5,782 bases of DNA, taken from an uncultured Chloroflexota bacterium (GTDB taxonomy: Bacteria > Chloroflexota > Limnocylindria > Limnocylindrales > CSP1-4). The position numbers were made by a program, and so were the translations under genes. This document shows, one piece after another, positions 4,074 through 5,782 of this stretch (position 1 is its first letter; every line of letters begins with the position of its first letter). The stretch lies in assembly GCA_903924005.1 (NCBI GenBank), contig CAIXZV010000005.1, positions 1-5,782 of the forward strand, given 5' to 3'. The notes below the pieces were generated by a model. The model did not search any database. It was not told the origin of the DNA and saw only the letters and a list, made by a program, of their open reading frames with translations.

Positions 4074-5782
4074 GCTCGCGTTGGACCGAGAGCACGTCTT
4101 TGAGCTGCTCCACTCGACCCATCACCTTGGCCAGCTGGGCCACGGACGCCACCTGGAGCGTCATGGCAACGGCCGCCGTGTGGTCCTGGCTGACCGACAC
4201 ATTGGCGGCAAGGATGTTGACCCGGTTCTCGGCCATGATCTGCGTGATATCGGAGAGAAGCCCGGTGCGGTCATACGCTTCAACCCGGATGGCAATGGGG
4301 TAGGTCTGCGCGGGGGCGGACTCCCACTCCACATCGATCAGGCGCGACACCTCGCGCTCGTTGCTCACCGTGCTGCAGGTGCGCAGGTGGACCGTGATCC
4401 CCTTGCCCCGTGTGATGAAGCCCGAGATGGGATCCCCGGGGATCGGGTGGCAGCACTTGGCAAACCGAACCAGCAGGTCGCCAACCCCTTTGACGCGCAC
4501 GCCGCCGGTCCGGGCGGGCTGCGGCGGGGCAACCGTGGGGAGCGCCGCCTGCCCGTCGTCCAGGACCCCAAGACGCATCACCACCTGCTGGGCGGAGATG
4601 GCCCCGTACCCCACTGCCGCGTAGAAGTCGTCCAGCGTCTCGTGCTGGTACTGCTTGGCAACCTCGGCGAGACGGTCGTGGCCGATGGCAGCGGAACTGG
4701 TCCGCGCCAGACGCCGCAGCTCGCGGTCAACCGCCTCACGCCCGTGGATGATGTTCTCTGCGCGGTCCTTCTTCTTGAACCACTGGCGGATCTTCTCCCG
4801 GGCGTGGGAGGTCCGGACCAGATTCATCCAGTCGCGCGACGGGCCGTGCTCGCCCTTGGTGGTGACAATCTCCACGATGTCGCCGTTCTTGAGCCGGTAG
4901 TCAAGCGGCACAAGCCGGTTGTTGACCTTGGCGCCGATCGTGCGGTGGCCGATGTCGGTGTGGATCCGGTAGGCGAAGTCCAAGGGCGTCGCCCCGGCCG
5001 GCAGGTCCTTCACGTCGCCTCGGGGCGTGAACACGAAGACCTGGTCCTGGAAGATGTCGAGCTTGATGCCCTCAACAAACTCCGTGGCATCGGACTCGCT
5101 GACGTCCCGCTGCCATTCCATGAGCTGGCGCAGCCACGCAAGCTTTGCGTCGTAGTCGCGCTCGGCCTTGGAGCCCTCCTTGTACCGCCAGTGCGCCGCG
5201 ATCCCTACCTCTGACACCTGGTGCATCTGGTGGGTCCGGATCTGGATCTCAAGGGGCTTTGCGTCAAACGCGATGACCGCGGTGTGGAGCGATTGGTACA
5301 GGTTGTTCTTGGGGACGGCGATGTAGTCGTCAAACTGGCCCGGGATGGGCCGCCACAGCGCGTGCACGATGCCAAGTGCGCCGTAGCAATCGCGGATCTC
5401 GTCCACGAGCAGCCGGATGGCGTAGACGTCGTAGATCTCGCCAAACTCCGCGCCCTTGCGCTGCATCTTCTTCCAGATGCTGTAGATGTGTTTGGGCCTG
5501 CCCTGGAGGTCCGCCTTGATGCCGGCCTCCGCCAGCCGCGGCTTCAGCTCGTCAATTGCGCGCTCGATAAACGCCTCGCGCCCTTTGCGCCGGGTGTCGA
5601 GGAGCTTTGCCAGCTCGTGGAACGTGTCTGGCTCCAGGGCCTTGAACGCGAGGTCTTCCAGTTCCCACTTGATCTGCCAGATCCCCAGACGCTCAGCCAG
5701 CGGGGCGTAGATCTCCAGCGTCTGGCGGGCAATCCGCTGCTGCTTCTCGGTTGGCAGGGCGCCGAGCGTGCGCATGTTGTGC
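4066..5782 (-). CDS. rel: Rel/SpoT-family (p)ppGpp synthetase, 5' end outside the window
   Basis: This is a long RSH enzyme of the stringent response, making ppGpp/pppGpp from ATP and GDP/GTP when uncharged tRNA accumulates on ribosomes. An ATG at 5775 is not the start: codons His-Asn precede it, giving the LHNMRTLGAL stretch that ends the HD hydrolase domain, so roughly 150-200 residues (the HD domain) lie beyond the right edge. Counting that Met as 1: synthetase domain about 90-205 (KHIYSIWKKM 95-104; Asp116 in EIYDVYAIR and Glu176 in EIQIRT match the known catalytic acids; YQSLHT 160-165); TGS domain 241-301 (VFVFTPRGDVKDLPAGATPL); helical domain to about 410; zinc-finger domain 424-485 with Cys441-Cys442-His443 and Cys467; ACT domain 492-569. 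All ribosome-sensing parts are intact. The switch motif is QFDD (147-150), neither RxKD nor ExDD. Whether it also hydrolyses ppGpp cannot be seen here. It ends with TAG, overlapping the MFS 3' end. Confidence 0.95.
   Translation of the reverse strand, partial: HNMRTLGALPTEKQQRIARQTLEIYAPLAERLGIWQIKWELEDLAFKALEPDTFHELAKLLDTRRKGREAFIERAIDELKPRLAEAGIKADLQGRPKHIYSIWKKMQRKGAEFGEIYDVYAIRLLVDEIRDCYGALGIVHALWRPIPGQFDDYIAVPKNNLYQSLHTAVIAFDAKPLEIQIRTHQMHQVSEVGIAAHWRYKEGSKAERDYDAKLAWLRQLMEWQRDVSESDATEFVEGIKLDIFQDQVFVFTPRGDVKDLPAGATPLDFAYRIHTDIGHRTIGAKVNNRLVPLDYRLKNGDIVEIVTTKGEHGPSRDWMNLVRTSHAREKIRQWFKKKDRAENIIHGREAVDRELRRLARTSSAAIGHDRLAEVAKQYQHETLDDFYAAVGYGAISAQQVVMRLGVLDDGQAALPTVAPPQPARTGGVRVKGVGDLLVRFAKCCHPIPGDPISGFITRGKGITVHLRTCSTVSNEREVSRLIDVEWESAPAQTYPIAIRVEAYDRTGLLSDITQIMAENRVNILAANVSVSQDHTAAVAMTLQVASVAQLAKVMGRVEQLKDVLSVQRELS

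Noticed and set aside
3853..5214. A 453-residue open frame on the plus strand across the 3' part of the MFS gene and antisense to rel
   Set aside because: It is the mirror of a GC-rich coding frame: low-complexity composition, no recognisable domain, no ribosome site, and fully contradicted by the clear rel protein on the other strand.
5773..5775. ATG 5775 as the true rel start
   Set aside because: The preceding codons His-Asn continue the conserved LHNMRTLGAL sequence inside the HD domain, so the gene starts outside the window.
1..5782. CRISPR array, tRNA, rRNA, insertion sequence or phage attachment site
   Set aside because: No regularly spaced identical repeats, cloverleaf, transposase or integrase motif, or flanking direct repeats were seen on either strand.

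Overview
The window is GC-rich bacterial chromosome with tightly packed genes. It holds two partial housekeeping genes at its edges and a block of three complete genes between them on the opposite strand. The Rel-type (p)ppGpp enzyme resembles Chloroflexota sequences as I remember them (a QFDD motif, and a TGS and helical region of that style). The secreted protein's C-terminal module and the apparent use of leaderless transcripts fit the same group. Chloroflexota, perhaps an uncultured Limnocylindria-like lineage, is my best guess; Actinomycetota is the main alternative. No search was possible, so this placement is inference.

Layout: (1) 1-77, minus strand, holds the first 25 codons of histidyl-tRNA synthetase (hisS), which runs off the left edge. 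(2) 78-304 is a divergent intergenic region with a possible leaderless hisS promoter, a small inverted repeat and two Shine-Dalgarno-like purine tracts. (3) 305-2182, plus strand, encodes an exported protein made of a signal peptide, a Pro/Ala-rich linker, seven tandem blades of about 53 residues (probably a closed seven-bladed beta-propeller) and a C-terminal module of about 139 residues. (4) 2183-2259 contains a MerR-type operator/promoter. (5) 2260-2754 and 2751-4073, plus strand, form a two-gene operon with an ATGA overlap: a cysteine-free MerR-family regulator and a 12-helix MFS exporter. (6) 4066-5782, minus strand, is the C-terminal three quarters of a long Rel/SpoT-family (p)ppGpp synthetase (synthetase, TGS, helical, zinc-finger and ACT domains). 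Its 5' end, with the HD hydrolase domain, lies beyond the right edge. It converges on the MFS gene and the two reading frames overlap by 8 bp.

How the genes relate: rel and hisS are often chromosomal neighbours in Gram-positive bacteria and relatives, and both act at the level of tRNA charging. Here they point the same way but are separated by about 4 kb of opposite-strand genes, which suggests an accessory block placed within a conserved neighbourhood. The MerR regulator probably controls its own operon and thereby an efflux pump of unknown substrate. The propeller protein is probably extracellular and has its own signals. I see no transposase, integrase, CRISPR array, rRNA or tRNA, and no clear evidence of a new multi-gene system. 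The most unusual items are the secreted propeller protein, the three-half-site MerR operator with a possible leaderless start, and the atypical QFDD motif in Rel.
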